A DNA stretch of 64,000 nucleotides from Carettochelys insculpta (GCF_033958435.1 NC_134137.1:230185501-230249500); one strand, 5' to 3'; counted from the stretch's first letter, positions 1 through 12,829 are shown. Program-made: numbers and translations. The notes: a model not told the origin generated them from the letters alone.

Positions 1-784
1 TGGAGGTCCGCTAGAGCCTGCATGGGGGAAGCTCTACAACAATCCTCCCTGTCCCCTGCAAAAGCCTGTTCTGTACTTTTCACACCCATACCCAACAGCC
101 CTCCCGATTCACACTCAGGCTCCTTCCCAGCAATTACTTTCCTTGGTCTCAGCACCTGACTCCTCCAGAAGCCATGTCAAAGCCTTTGAGGCCCCTAGCC
201 ATAATAAACATAAAAAGTGATAATACATAAAAACAAAATAATGCATTAAAAAGTGAATATGAATATTTTTATTTAATAAATGCTTTTCCAGCCTGTGCAA
301 CTACTCTAATTATTGAGGAATGTGCATAAAAGCAAGTTGTGCAACATAACAAATGCCAAAAATTTAACTAGTATCTGAATATGAATTTGAGACTAAGGCC
401 AAATGGCCCTCCTACCCCACCTTCCCCATGGATTTGCTCTGTGAAAGAGTGTGGGAAAAGATGAAAGTGGATGCAAAGAAAATCATGAGATAGGTTAGGA
501 CGGGATCACTGGAGCCAGTGGAAATGTTAGAGGAGGTGAGCAGAGGAGAAACTTTCACATCTGTGATGGTGAGAAGGAGAAGGGATTAAAAGCAGGAAAA
601 GAGGAAAGAAAGTAGAAGGGAGTGGAAAGGCATCTCATGAGGAGAAGGATGAGAACAGAAGGAGTAGGGAGCTTGGGGAGTGAACCAAAAGTAGTATATA
701 AGGGTCTGAAACTGAAAATGTGGTTAAGCTGGAGTAGTAGAGTTGTTCAGCTTCAAAAAAAATACCTAAGTGATGGAAGAGAAA
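1..784. other. Intergenic, no recognisable feature
   Basis: No gene or known repeat is recognised. The stretch is AT-rich up to about 400 and purine-rich (GGAGAA/GAAAGA type) from about 480 to 700. Open frames here are short and without motifs. Confidence 0.5.
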
Positions 785-1065
785 ACAAATTACAAACTGA
801 ACCTCTCTTGTCCAGGACTCTCTGGTCCAGTGAGATATGTGGTCCGGGGAGTCCCAGCCACAGAGATTGCTAGGAGCTGGAGACTCAGACAATCTGGCGG
901 GCAGCCCACTGGCTGGGAACAGACCTGCTGCTCGCCCTTGGCAGGGAGCTGCTGTGGGCAAAGAACCCTGCTGGCTAGAGCCAATGGCCCAGAGTGGCCT
1001 GACATCCCCTGGTTTGGCAAACTCCCTCGTACTGGAAGGCTCAGGTGTTAAGGGTGCTGGACCAA
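785..1065 (+). mobile_element. Possible pogo/Tigger-like DNA element fragment
   Basis: The segment starts with an AACCTCTCTTGTCCAG-type terminus and carries repeated CTCTGGTCCAG and GTGGTCCGG words. This style is familiar from pogo/Tigger-type nonautonomous elements. The right end (GTGCTGGACCAAGG) is partly complementary to the left end, then stops where the LINE tail begins at 1066. No coding capacity is visible. The family call is inference from terminus style only. Confidence 0.35.
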
Positions 1066-1093
1066 GGTGGTAGTAGTAGTAGTAGTAGTAGTA
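1066..1093 (+). repeat. (TAG)n microsatellite, LINE tail
   Basis: About nine GTA/TAG units stand directly at the 3' end of the minus-strand LINE. They most likely descend from the tail copied at insertion. They also create a run of Tyr or Ser codons in overlapping spurious frames. Confidence 0.85.
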
Positions 1094-1152
1094 GGCATCC
1101 TTCAGTCTGCACAGACTATGGATCGCGCCCTTTAAAGTTTCAACTGAGGACT

Positions 1153-1695
1153 TCATTTACAGCGTCTATTGTGACTATGAAGACTCACACGAGAGTGACA
1201 GTCCTTGCTGCATCTCTTGCAGATGTAGTGGGTGTCTGGCAAGTCCTTATTGTGCTTGCTGTGCGCTCGCTTCTCCTCTGCTCGCTGTCTGATTCTCATC
1301 TCACCCTTCTGAAGGCCCTTGTGTAACCCCTGCCTCCATCTGCCACGGTCATCTGCTAGTTCTTCCCAGTTGTCCAGCTCGATGTCTACCTCTCTGAGGT
1401 CTCTCTTGCAGACATCTTTGTAGCGCAACTGGGGGCGTCCGGGAGGTCTTTTGCCAGAGGCGAGCTCACCGTACAGGATGTCTTTTGGAATCCTTCCATC
1501 GTTCATCCTGTGGACGTGGCCAAGCCAGCGGAGCCAACGCTGCCTGAGGAGGGTGTGCATGGTTGGGATTCCAGCTTGCTTGAGGACGGCGGTGTTGGTC
1601 ACTCTGTCCTTCCATGATATTCCAAGGATGCGCCTGAGGCAGCGCAAGTGGAAGATGTTCAGCCTCTTTTCCTGGCGGGCATACAGGGTCCCTGT
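1153..1695 (-). pseudogene. LINE ORF C-terminal fragment (post-RT region and zinc motif)
   Basis: This is the C-terminal part of a non-LTR retrotransposon polyprotein. The frame stays open to 1938, but only about 180 residues, from a TLYARQEKRLNIF-like segment near 1690, resemble a LINE. Visible landmarks are LRCLRRILGISWKDR, then RWLRWLGHVHRM, then GKRPPGRPQLRYKDVCKRD. The end is a Cys/His cluster (CKRCSKDC, then SLHSHNRRC) like a zinc knuckle. The endonuclease and RT catalytic core are missing through 5' truncation, so it is not functional. The extra N-terminal residues in the frame are unrelated flanking sequence. Confidence 0.75.
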
Positions 1696-3052
1696 AATAA
1701 TGAAGGAAGCCAGGCTATTCATAGGATTTTTCCAGAGATGCCTCACCTTATGCACACAATAATAGAGGAAGCAGATATTTGGGGGTGGGAGGTGGAAGCC
1801 AAGGCTAGGCATTGACAACTTGAACCTTTGACAGGGTAGAAATACAACTGATGCTGAACTTATTCCAAAAAACAATCTCAAACCGAGGATTATCAAATGC
1901 TGTATGGGAATTGCTAGTGTTGGAGTTTTTGATGTCATAGAGTATTTGCCAGACTATATGATTTGCTGAAGGATTGGGTATGCCCATGCTTTAAAAATGA
2001 TGTAGTAACATATCTGCACCAACGTAATACTTCAGTGTACCCACGTCAAACCTTTTGGCATAGGTAAGACATTCTCCCCACCACCACCACCAAGCAGCAG
2101 TAGCTAAGTCAGTGGAAAAATTCTTCCAGAAGGGAAGCAATGGGTAGTACAGTTGGCTAAAGCGTTCTTCTTCAGCACCTGCGATTTGAGTAATTGGCCT
2201 AACCCATTTATCCAATATAAGCTGTGGTACTATGCCTGGGCTTAGTTTTGAGGAGGGTAGCCATCTTACAGGAACAGAGCTCACAGACTGCACTATTTTA
2301 GATTCCTGCCTGTTCATTTTCTTGATTTGTTTTTTTTGTTATGGTGGATTTCCTATATTTAAAGGAATATACTTGAGGTTACTTACTATACTAATCTTAA
2401 AACAACTACAAATTCTGTATTAGCTTTTATATAATCATTTGAGGTGGGGGGAGGAAAAATAACCACTTGCACATCATCCAGTTCCTTCTGCATGCAATCT
2501 ATTTGCTGCTGGCAGCATGTTTATCAGTACCCGATTTACTGGTCCAATGAATTTAGAACTGCAGCTACTGCTACCTGTGTGGCAGTATGCTTTTCCCTTA
2601 AGCAATAATCTTGCTCCTTTAATATTTTGTTTTTCTGCTTATCCAAAATGTGCTACAGCTCTTTAATCTGCCTTAAACTGAACTCCAGTTGCTGGAGCTG
2701 CTGAATCTGATGTAAGGAGTTTCCTGACCTTCTTGATTTCTTGCCTTCCTGTATGTTTAAGCCATTAACAGTGATTGAGATATCCACGCCTGCTGCTCTA
2801 GACATACCAAGCATCTTACCAATTGGCTAATATACCCTTATTCACAGAACCTGTGGACTTGCTTAATGCTGTAATTTGGTCTGGGGAGAAAGGTGTCTGA
2901 GAGGACTCCTTAGGATTGTCCTTCTTGTAGTACAAATTAGAAGAATTCTTACCCTGATGGTCAGTATCTTCCTCTTTATTATATAATTCAATGAAATTAT
3001 CATCCCAGTTTCTTAACTGCCACTATCACCCTATTCTTCACAAAACAGACCA
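1696..3052. other. Intergenic, no recognisable feature
   Basis: No gene or clear repeat is recognised. There is a short (CCA)n run near 2083-2093. The sequence is otherwise AT-rich with only short frames. Confidence 0.5.
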
Positions 3053-4240
3053 GCAAGCATGTCTTAAAGGCTAACAAAATAATTTATTAGGTTTTGCGGG
3101 ACAGACCCACTTCTTCAGATCTATAGCATTTCTATTCCGGACTCAATTATGTAGCACAGAGATCCAAAAAAATTGCAATACAAACTGACAAATCAAATAC
3201 ATGGAACTGAAGGAGGCGGGAGAGGGGTGGGAGAGGTCAAGTTTCTTCACGGACATAATAAATGTGTCAAATTTGAGCATGAACCCCAGTTCACAAATCT
3301 CCCTATGTAATCTGCTTTTAAAGTCTCTTTGTTGTATGACGCATATTTTCAGATCTTTAACAGTATGGCTACTCCATTGAAATGTTCACTGACAGGCTTA
3401 TGTGTATTGAGATTCCAAATGTCTGCCCTGTGGTCTTTCATTCTTTGGCAAAGTTTTTGCCCGGTTTGTCCAATGTACACAGTAGAGGGGCATTGCTGGC
3501 ATATATAACATTGACCGAGCTACAGGAGAATGAGCCCCTGATCTTATAATTAATATGCTTAGGCCCAGTGATGGTATTGCCAGAAAAAAAAATATCTGGA
3601 CAAAGTTGGCAATGGGGTTTGTTGCAAAGAAGAGTTCCAGAATTAGTATTATTGTGGTGCAGCCTGTGATTGCTAGTAAGAATCTTCATTAGGTTAGGAG
3701 GTTGTCTATAGGAGAGAACAGGACTGTCACCCTGGGCCTTCCAGAGTGTAGCATGATCTACAATAGGTTATAGATTTTTAATGATGCATTGCAGGAGTTT
3801 GAGTTGGGGGCTATAGGTAATGACAAGTGGTGTTCTCTTATTGACCTTAATGGGCCTATCTTGGAGTAGTTGATTTGTGGGTATTCATCTGGCCCTGTCA
3901 ATCTGTTTTTTACTTCTCCCAGTGGGTAATTCAGTTTTATGAATGCTTGCTAGAGATCTTGAAGTTTTTGGTCTCTGTCAGTAGGATCAGAATAGATGTG
4001 ATTATATCTGAGGGGTTGACTATAAACGATGGATTGTGTGGTGTGTGCTGGATGGAATCTGGAGGCATGTATGTAAGTATAGAAGTCAGTGGGTTTTTGC
4101 TAGAGAGTGGTGTTGATGTGGCCATTAGTGATTTGTACTGTGATGTCCAGGAAATGTGTCTCTTGTGTGGAATGGTCAAGGCTGAGATTGATGGTGGGGT
4201 GCTTGAGAAGGGAAGTTGGGGTATTGGTTGGAAGATTTTT
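3053..4240 (-). mobile_element. Penelope-like element fragment, degraded
   Basis: Read on the minus strand, the right part encodes remnants of the region between RT and endonuclease of a PLE. A frame at 3438-3689 holds CNKPHCQLCPDIFF followed by an ITGPKH segment, a layout shared with the better PLE at 19.4-21.0 kb. The 3' end carries the family tail at about 3053-3125, with TGAAGAAGTGGGTCTGTCCC then AATAAATTATTTTGTTAG. Frameshifts and stops are frequent, so the copy is dead. Confidence 0.75.
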
Positions 4241-5059
4241 TTGAATTTCTGTTGGAATTTTTTGTTTAGCCAAAAGGGATTACACTTTCGGATGTCTTGG
4301 CTGTAAAACTAAGCTACTTGAACAGCCAGAGGGAAAGTGAGAAGGCAAAAGCTGAGAAAGAGCATTGCAGAGTTGAGGGAGTGCTCAGTAGGATGTGCGA
4401 GAGAGTGCAGTGACCGGAGATGAAGGGTGCCTTTAAGGGGAGGCTGTGCTATTACAGGTTTCACTTTCCTGAAAGGGTGGTAGGTCCTGTGTGTTAAAAT
4501 GTTTTTGAGAAAAATCTGTTCTTTTTCAGGGGGATGGGAAGGAGTGTATCTAATATCTTTCCGTTATCAAAAATAGTTACTAGCTGAAGAAGAGAGTGAC
4601 AATGAAGAGATGTAATCACCTCTGAAGTCCTGCTGCTAGCACTTTTCTGCAGTGTGACTTTAATTAGGATTTGGTTTAAGGCTCTTTCAGTTTCTTAAGA
4701 ATTCATTTAGGAGAGGTCAGGAACTGGTAGAGAAGACAGGTGGATGGGCAGTGAGTTGCTGGATGTGTTGGTGGCATATGCAAAGATTACTTAGAAGGAA
4801 AGCTTCCTTTCCCTGTTCTCTTAAACAGGGATGGAAGAGAAATGGAGGAAAATGTTTTTTCCTTATTTTCTTTTACATGTGTAGTATAATGAGCAGACTT
4901 TGTACCTTATGAAATTTGTGCATAGCTATATTGACATCCCAAAGACCTGAGTGGCGCGTCATAATATACTGTTGGATAATGTCCCAGCACTGTAATTGTG
5001 GCTTGTTTCAAACTGCACAATGCATTAGGGAGACAATGTTCCCTAGTGGATTGAGTGTT
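4241..5059. other. Intergenic, no recognisable feature
   Basis: No gene or repeat is recognised. The left end may still contain decayed PLE sequence. Confidence 0.45.
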
Positions 5060-5240
5060 GCTGTAAGATTCAGGCATCCTGGTTTCTATTCCTGTCTCAG
5101 TCCTTGGCCTGCTGAGTGACTTTGAGCAAGTTATTTCATCTGTCCTGCAGTTTCTCAGTCTGTAAAATAAAATGAAATGCTTAATAAAATGCTTTGTGAT
5201 ATACTGATGTACAGTGGTATATAAGAACTTTATTATTATT
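5060..5240 (+). mobile_element. MIR-like tRNA-derived SINE
   Basis: The order of motifs matches the MIR core: CCTGGTTTCTATTCCTGTCTC, then GTGACTTTGAGCAAGTTATTTC, then CAGTTTCTCAGTCTGTAAAAT. This corresponds to the conserved MIR segment around TGACCTTGGGCAAGTCA. It is an old, diverged copy of a SINE shared by amniotes. Confidence 0.7.
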
Positions 5241-6207
5241 TATTCACATCAGAGATGAAGAAAGAGCTTCCAGTTTCAATTTCAAGACTTCATATTAGTC
5301 TTCTGAAGGAATTTGGATAAGGTACTTAGAAGTCACATGGTTCAATCCTGCAAGGCACTGGACCACTTCTGAGCAGTATTGAAAGCCCCTCACTAATGTC
5401 AATGGGAGTTTAGTGTGCTGACAAGCACCTTTCACGAGTGGGCCACAGGTAACTTCTGTTATTGCTTTAAAGAATATTTTTTGATTCATGGTTTGCCATT
5501 CAGACTATTACTTTGCTGAGCACTGGACCCATCTGTACTGCTTTTCAGGGAGTAACATGTGCCTTGTCACATGGCACAGTGGAATGAAATATTTGAGTGA
5601 AGAGGGAAGCCTCTCCCACTCCCGCATCTTGGGACATAGGCCATCGGCAACCATTTGCCAGCATTCCATCCCCGGGGTGATCTTTTCCAGTGCTGACCAG
5701 GTGTAACCGTCTTTTTAGTGTTCCTGTTTCATACATTGTTCTGATGTTCCTTGTTCTGATGATCAGGGTTTTCCTGGTTGATCAAAGTGTGCTCGGCATT
5801 GTACCTTCCTTTCGGCTTTCATTGCAGCATGTCATACTCCCTCGAAATTTGGGCCCTTTTTCTCCCAGGAGTGGAATCTGTTGAACTGTCATCAATGTTT
5901 CTGTAGCTAGGACTGTTTTATGGGGTAGGGGTACTAGCCCTATGTCCAGCCTTCCTCTTTTCTCATCTGGGCTTGGGACCAGCTATGGCATTGTCTAAAA
6001 GATGGCACACTTTTCAAGTGAATACTTGAAAGAAAATTTTTTAAAGTAAGTTGGTCACCTTATTAAAAGAGATGGCTACTCTCTCTCTCTCTCCCTCTCA
6101 TATATATTTCTCTATAGTACGTATGTCATGCAGTGGTGGGTGCAGCTTTTATGATTTAATCATCTTAAAAGCTATACAACTCTATGCTTGGAAAGTGTGA
6201 ATGACAT
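5241..6207. other. Intergenic; short (CT)n run only
   Basis: No gene is recognised. A (CT)n run followed by TATATA lies at about 6077-6108. Confidence 0.5.
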
Positions 6208-6649
6208 TAAGGCTACGTCTACACTAGCCAAAAACTTCGAAATGGCCATGCAAATGGCCATTTTGAAGTTTACTAATGAAGTGCTGAAATACATATTCAG
6301 CACCTCATTAGCATGCGGGCGGCCGCAGCACTTCGAAATTGACGCAGCTCGCCGCTGTGCGGCTCATCCAGATGGGGCTCCTTTTCGAAAGGACCTCAGC
6401 TACTTCGGAGTCCCCTTATTCCCATCTGCTCATAGGAATAAGGGGACTTTGAAGTAGGCGGGGTCCTTTCGAAAAGGAGCCCCATCTGGATGAGCCGCCC
6501 GGTGGCGAGCCACATCAATTTCGAAGTGCCGCAGTTGCCCGCATGTTAATGAGGCGCTGAATATGTATTTCAGCGCTTCATTAGTAAACTTCGAAATGGC
6601 CATTTGCACGGCCATTTCGAAGTTTTTGGCTAGCGTAGACACGGCCTAA
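6208..6649. mobile_element. Full-length palindromic Harbinger-type MITE (TTCGAA core)
   Basis: The element proper is 6211-6646 (436 bp) and is nearly one inverted repeat. The left end GGCTACGTCTACACTAGCC matches the right end GGCTAGCGTAGACACGGCC in reverse complement. Internal landmarks mirror each other around about 6428: TTCGAAATGGCCAT, TGAATATGTATTTCAGC, and TTTCGAAAGGACC. A TAA trinucleotide flanks both sides (6208-6210 and 6647-6649), which fits the 3-bp TSD of PIF/Harbinger elements. There is no coding capacity. Frames on the two strands look alike only because of the palindrome. Confidence 0.88.
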
Positions 6650-9600
6650 GTGATGCATGTATGTTACCAATATTGTAAGAGTAATAATGTCATTCTGCAG
6701 CAAACACATTTCTGTGAAAGAAAAGGGTATAATGCAAGTGTACAGGCATGAGTCAACACTCATCAGCTGATGATAGAAAAAAGAAATCCAGCCACAGGTC
6801 TCTTCTCATCCCTTTCTTCATGGCTTACTTTGATTCTGGCTTTGAGTGTGTTTTGGGATTAATCTGCTCAGATTACCTAAACATAATTTCCCTAAACCTT
6901 TGCACCTTCAACCAACTGGGAGAGAAGACACATGCTTTCTGGTTATTCTACAGACTCACCCACTAGGAACCCTGATCCTGTCTAAGGCCTGTGACTAGGG
7001 ACTTTTCTCAGTATAGTGGTATATAAGAGCCTACCAACATGAGTTTGTAAATACTTCTATACCAGTAAGAACACTGGTGTAGATGCACTTACAAAGGCAG
7101 GAGTACATTTTTGATGGTATAACTTATTTTATGTGATAACTGGTATAAGCTATATCTCCAAAAGCCTTCTTGTGCTGGCTGAGGCTCAGCAGGGGACAAT
7201 ACCTGTGCCCTTTGTTTCCCTTTGAGCGTTTTCTCAAATGACAGGCCTACATCTGCATTTTTGTGAGTGGCATCTTGTGATTCACCCTACTTTTGACTGC
7301 ATGATACTTGGCAGCATTCTGTGTCCAGCAGGGGTTGTGCTGCACTCTGGTTGTTGGAGAGGGTAGTCTGTTGGTGAATGTAGCAATAGAGAAGAGCTTG
7401 TTCAAAACAGTATGTTTGTTTAACCATTGGAACATCACATACAAGAAGTTATAACGACATAAGCCCCAGGCATCTCACCTAAGCCCTATCCTTTCCTTGC
7501 CTATGTAAACAGATTCAACTCTTCCCAGTCAACCCTTCTGAGTGTGCATCTTTGTACAGTTGCTTTTGCTCACTCTGTCTGGGTTTACAGGCATTTTTTT
7601 TATCCATTTAAAGTTCTTTGAGGTGAATTGGCACCACAAACTTCAGTCAGAACTAATCCAATGTTGTGATTAAACTGAACAGTGTGAGCAACTCCGTTTA
7701 AAGTAGCAAACTGTTATACATTGAGCTCATGGGGGTGGGGGCAATGGACTTCCAATATTTGGACTGTCCAGAATAGTGCTGGACAATTCAAAACAAAATT
7801 TTTTGGGGGTAAAACCCAGCATTGGGAGTGTGCTTGTGGCAATTGCGAGTGGTAATCAAGGCTAGTGGAAACCAGTGTGTTGCTGGCATGTTGTAACTAG
7901 GCATAGACACCCAGAATGTGACCTGCCTACAGTCTGGCTGTTTGTGAGGGATCCAGGTTGGGAGTTACGGCTTCAAAGCACTGTAGGGCACTCAAGGCTG
8001 CAGGACAGGTGGTGACATAGTCCCTCACTGGTCCATAATGTCATATGCTCCTTGTCAAAAGAAAATGAATAAAAGGTTGCACCAAAAGGGTACATATCCA
8101 AAATGATACCAGAATATGGGACATAAATTAAAAAGTTATATGATGAGTACGGAACCTTTTGTTACTGAAGTCCCAGTGTATTTTACCAATACTATTGTGA
8201 CATTGGCAAACAAGCTGCCAGCTCTAGCCAAGATTCCAGGCTTTATTGAAGTACCAGCACGCTCATAGCTGACCAGTTCACCTGAATGTTAGTTTGCCTC
8301 AGAATAGGTATTAGTCTTATAAAAGTGTATTTTGTGATTAGACTATATACATGCTTTTAACTTGCTGTGTGCATTAGTCGCAGTTGTAGTCTCTGCATTC
8401 CATACAATAAGGAAATGTGTTTCTGTAGAATTTTGAAAATGTTTTCTCAGAACTTGTGATGATTCCTGCACCTGGATTTACCTCTCCCCAGTCTATCCAA
8501 ATCAAATAGACTATCAATATTAGATGGGCTGACAAGGAATATCATAATACAAAAAAATGGTTAATAGCATTACCAAGGGTTACATGCAAGATGACTTGTC
8601 CTATGGACTTGGGCGTTTAATAAAGCAAAGTAAGTTATAGGAAAATGTTCCATCTCTTTTCACTGTTTGAAGTCTGACAGGGTCAGATTATAAAATGAGG
8701 CAGAGATTCTCTGGGGTTACTCTTGGGTCCATCCTAAAGACACTTTGAAGTAATAGATCACTACAACTGTCACTCTTAGGATTTAGATGATGACTCATTT
8801 TTGTGGGTTTGCTTGCTTTAAGACCCTAAATCTCATTTCTTTTTTCCTAGGTAATAAGCCTTTAGAGATGTTTATTACAGGACTGGCTACGGGTATTGTC
8901 TTTGTAAGACTAAAGATATGAAATGACCTAAGATGAGTGACTGGTCTCTTGGGACTAGAAGTAACTTGAATATGGTGTGGGGATTTTTGTTGTAGGCTTT
9001 TTAAGTGTAAGTGACCATTTAATACAAAGACCAGTTTGCATGGGTGGCAAGGGAGACTGGAGAATCTAAGGGAACTGTCTTTGAGTCAATGGTGAGATTG
9101 TTGCAGTGATCCAGGAGTTCACACTGGATTTTACCAAGCCAGCAGTAAATTATAAAATACACCATCATTGTGATGTCCTGTTTTTGACAGGTAGCCTGGA
9201 GGTAGACACTTGTGGTCATGAGCCTCTTCTGACAGCATGACTATTATTACTACCTTTATCAACCAAACTTGTCCCCCCATCCACCCACAAAATACCAAGT
9301 TAGTATGGCAAGATTTATTTTCCACAAATCCTTGTTACCTGTGCCTTATCTCTTTGTCCACTCCTTGGAGGAGAGCAGTTCAGTTCTCTCCCTTCTGTGT
9401 CTAGTTCAGCCTTTGGTTTCCATGGAAGCTGCCAAAGAGAAGTCACTTTGTGAATTTTTTTTTAACAATATGCTCCCCTAACCTTGAGGAACTGGACTGC
9501 GACCAACCAATTACAATCTGACAGTGTCAGTTAGTCTAAAAAGTGGATGACATGCCCACATTTTGAAACTATAATCCAGATAACCCAGAAAACTGTGAGC

Positions 9601-9699
9601 CTCCTAGCCTGAAATTGTCCCCAGCCAAAATCAGAGTAAAGCTGATATGAGGCACAGTAGAGATTTAAAGTATCATAGTATAATTAATGCCCGTTAGCA
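6650..9699. other. Intergenic, no recognisable feature
   Basis: About 3 kb of AT-rich sequence without recognisable exons, RNA genes or repeats. Frames are short and lack motifs. Confidence 0.5.
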
Positions 9700-10026
9700 T
9701 GGTTGTATGGAATTGTGGTCTTGTTGGTTAACTTGATATCATTTTTGATGACATTACAAATTTGGTAAAGATGACATAATGTTCTCAGAATTTACTATGG
9801 CATTTGACTTAATCCTGTATAACACTCTGATTAAAAATGTTCACTACATAAAATCAGTATAGCGCATATTAAACAAATTCAAAACTTTTTAATTGATTGC
9901 AAAAGCTAATTTCAAATTGGAAGTTGTCATCCAATGAGGTTGGTTCTTGTGGCGCCCCACATGGATCTTTATTCAATATCTGTATCAATGATATGGAAGA
10001 AAATACAAAATCACTGTGTGCAACCA
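9700..10026 (+). mobile_element. Old LINE reverse-transcriptase fragment
   Basis: Around 9945-9995 the plus strand reads GAPHGSLFNICINDMEE, matching the RT block usually written [20 protein letters not shown] in CR1/L2-type LINEs. Upstream, a FDDI/TNLVKMT-like and an AFDLI-like segment near 9740-9820 suggest the preceding RT blocks in several frames. It is heavily decayed and interrupted at about 10027 by the next element. Confidence 0.55.
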
Positions 10027-10636
10027 TTGACGAGGGGCCAGGCGAAATACAGCCCATGGGACGGATCCAGCCCATGGATGTAGCAGGGAGCCTCAGGCAG
10101 GCTCCATGCCTGCTCCACCCTCTCCAACTGCTTAGAAAAGCCACTGTGGGACTCTGTTTTTGAGCAGTTGCAAGACTAGGGGAGGAGGGAGAAAGTTCAC
10201 ATGCTGCCTCTGCTACTAGCACAATCCCATTGGCTGGTTTCTAGCCAATGGGAGCTTCCTGTTTGAAGCACTCCTCCCTCTCCCCTCAGGCTCATCACTA
10301 TTCCCAAAACACATGGCTCCTGCAGGGAGTCCGACTCAGAAACCTACTGGACTGCTGACTGGGACTTGCCCAGGTAAGTTTCCCAGCCAGAGTCTGCCTC
10401 TGGCACCCCAGACCTTCCCTCCCTGCAACCCTCTGCCCTCCACTTTTGCTTCTCTAACCCACATAACCTAACTCTCTGCCCATTTTCTGCACCCATACCC
10501 CATCCCAGACCCTGCACATCAATCCCCTGCCCCAGGTCACAACCACCTCCTGCCCTCCATCACAGCCCAAACCCCTGCATCCCCTCCTATGCCCCAGTGT
10601 CCTGCCCCAGGTCTTAACCTCCTTCTGCCTTAGGTC
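10027..10636 (+). mobile_element. hAT-like nonautonomous element, probable
   Basis: The left end (GGGGCCAGGCGAAATACAGC, then GGGACGGATCCAGCCC) resembles a common reptile hAT-type terminus written GGGGTGGGCAAAATACGGCC. The right part (10390-10636) is a CCT/CCC-rich low-complexity tract. The right terminus and TSD were not identified. Confidence 0.45.
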
Positions 10637-10858
10637 TAGGTTGGATATTACAAAACAACTATTTCACTAGGAGAGTGGTGAAGCTCTGGAATGAGTTACC
10701 TAGGAAGGTTATAGAATCTCCTTCCCTACAGATCTTTAAGTCCCAGCATGACAAAGCCCTGGCTGTGATGATTTAGTTGGGATTGATTCTGCTTTCAGCA
10801 GGAGATTGGACTCTATGACTTCCTGAGGTCTCATGCAACAGTATGATTCCAGGCAGGT
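10637..10858 (+). mobile_element. CR1 3'-end fragment
   Basis: The plus strand carries the last part of CR1 ORF2 and its tail: GTTGGATATTACAAAACAAC, then TTCACTAGGAGAGTGGTGAAG, then TTGGACTCTATGACTTCCTGAGGTC, ending near ATGATTCC. Frames are broken. Confidence 0.75.
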
Positions 10859-12829
10859 CCACCTGCCACAGAACTGCCTCCCCTTGGTCAAATCGGATCT
10901 CGGGGTGGTCCTGTGGGGTGACACCCCTGATGATTGGTAGAGGGCAGTGTGAGGAGTTCTTGGAGGGGTCACGTGACACCCTTTGCTTCCACATTCCATC
11001 TTGATCCTCAGAAGTAATACATGCAGAAGTGGGACTTCTGGCAGCAGATAGACAGGGCCTAAGGGGTTGGGGGCAGGGCTAACATTTGATTAATGGTTGG
11101 CCTGTTATACTGTTCAAGACGGTTCACTTGTGTGTGAATATCAAAGAAACGTTAAGTGTACTAATTCACTTGAGTGCTAATTTAGGTCAAGGAAGTATAT
11201 GGTCTTCATTTGTCTGCAATTTGATTGATATCACATGATGTAATTAGGTAACCCTAGATCGAAGTCTGTATTAAACTGAGATATTTGTGTAAACTTTATG
11301 AAAACTAATTAAATGTTACTTGTTTTCACTTATCTATCCCTATTATAGTGTAATGCCAGGCAATTGCATTATGCATATCACTGTAACTAAATTACTTGTG
11401 AATGCAAGGGAATTAGAATGCTAACGTCAAAGCAAGGGTCGTTGTCTTCAACAATGGAAATTCACGGGCCGAGTCTAAAACTGCTACTCATCAAAACCCA
11501 GGCGGGTGAAGATGTTCAGATTTTCTTCATTGAGCAGAATCTGCAAGTACTGGTTTAAGGAAATGATCCTGCGTCCCTGGACTGTTCATATTCTAACTGG
11601 ATGGAATAACTAAACAAGGAGGCAGAGCTCACCTGAATTATCCTGAGAACCCTGAAGGTTGCCAGATTACTACCTCTCTGCTACCGCTTTGAAATCACAA
11701 CCTTAGACTCGCTTGTGGATATATTTTACCTCCTTTAACCTGTCAATAACTCTTGTTTCTTTTTCTTACATAACAAACCTTCTGTTAGTTTACTAGAGGA
11801 ATTGGTTGCCAGTGTTATCTCTGGTGTAACAGTAAGAGCATCCACTGACCTGGAGTAAAAGTGACTGACCATTGGGGGTTGGTAATGTGAGGGGGGCATT
11901 CACTCATTTCTTTGTCTGCTGTAGCTGTTCCACTGTTGCTAAACAGTTAGATCCCTGGGGCCTGCCAAGAACAATTCTGAGCTGCAGTGCAGAGCAGTCA
12001 GTGGGTCCCCATGCGTGCACAAGCCGTTGCCCACAAAGACATACTCCACTGGGCATTTGGGCAGTGATGCGCCTGTGCTGGCTGGTGCCCAGGAAGTCAT
12101 TGGCACAGTCACGTCTTCCATACCCCTGTTCAGTGGGGTTGCCAACGAGCTAAGAATGCGAACTCAAAGATCCCTTACCACGACCCTGGCTCTGCCCCTT
12201 CCCTGAGGCCACGCCCTATATTGTTCATTCTGTGATGCCCTGCCCACCGGTCACTAAATCCTCCCTCCCTTCATGGCTTGCTCTCCCCCACCCTCACTCA
12301 CTTTCACCAGTCTGGAAAAGGGGGTTGGGGTGCTGGCTCTGAGAGAGAGTTTGGGTGCAGAGTGTGGGCTCTAAGCCGGGGCAGGAGGTTGGGTGTGGGA
12401 TCTCAGGGGACACTTACCTTTGGCAGCTCCTGAAAGCCACTGTATACTCCCTCTGTCAGCTGCTCCTAGGCAAGGGTGGATCCGAGGGTCTCTGTACACT
12501 GCTACATGCAGCCACTTACCCTGCTGTACTCAGTCAAGGAGAACTGCAGAGCCGTGGCTTGGGATGGGGGCTGTGTTCAAAGAACTCTCCCCACAGGGAT
12601 GGTGCCAGCTGCTTTCAGAGGCAATGGGGGGCGAGCATGGGCAGGAAGCCTGCCTCAGCCCCCTGTGCTGCAGGGGGTGGCAGGGTTGGGGTCCTTTAAA
12701 TTGCCCAAGCCCCTGAGCAGTTGTCACCTCTACCCCCATGTCGGTGGGCCTCCTGGAGAGAGAGAGGGAACAAGAATGACTTTATAGCCTGTTCCAACTA
12801 CTTTTTTGTAATTATTGATTCATAGTGCA
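10859..12829. other. Intergenic; partly GC-rich, no gene recognised
   Basis: 10.86-11.9 kb has some LTR-like character (for example AATAACTCTTGTTTC near 11745) but I cannot show paired ends. 11.9-12.8 kb is GC-rich without a CpG island of promoter type. Overlapping frames of about 100 codons in three frames at 12.35-12.79 kb look like chance effects of base composition. Confidence 0.4.

Larger units (their letters stand above)
1066..1695 (-). mobile_element. 5'-truncated LINE 3' end with (TAG)n tail
   Basis: On the minus strand this runs from the end of a LINE reverse-transcriptase ORF through a roughly 60-bp 3' UTR into a CTA trinucleotide tail, seen as TAG repeats at 1066-1093 on the plus strand. 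The same 3' UTR occurs as a 73-bp insert at 29778-29850, so this is a dispersed family. The trinucleotide tail would fit RTE-, L2- or R4-type LINEs. I cannot fix the clade by eye. The 5' limit is set by loss of LINE-like protein sequence near 1690. Confidence 0.75.

Noticed and set aside
635..1156. 173-codon minus-strand frame with a poly-Tyr stretch
   Set aside because: The Tyr run is the (TAG)n microsatellite read in another frame. There is no homology, and it crosses two repeat boundaries.
6188..6642. Two similar proteins on opposite strands (NFEMA.QMAI words)
   Set aside because: The similarity follows from the palindromic MITE, so the two strands read alike. The same holds for frames at 42898-43313 and 14957-15163.
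12355..12787. Overlapping frames of 103-114 codons suggesting an exon
   Set aside because: Three frames are open together with no conserved motif or convincing splice sites. Composition effect.
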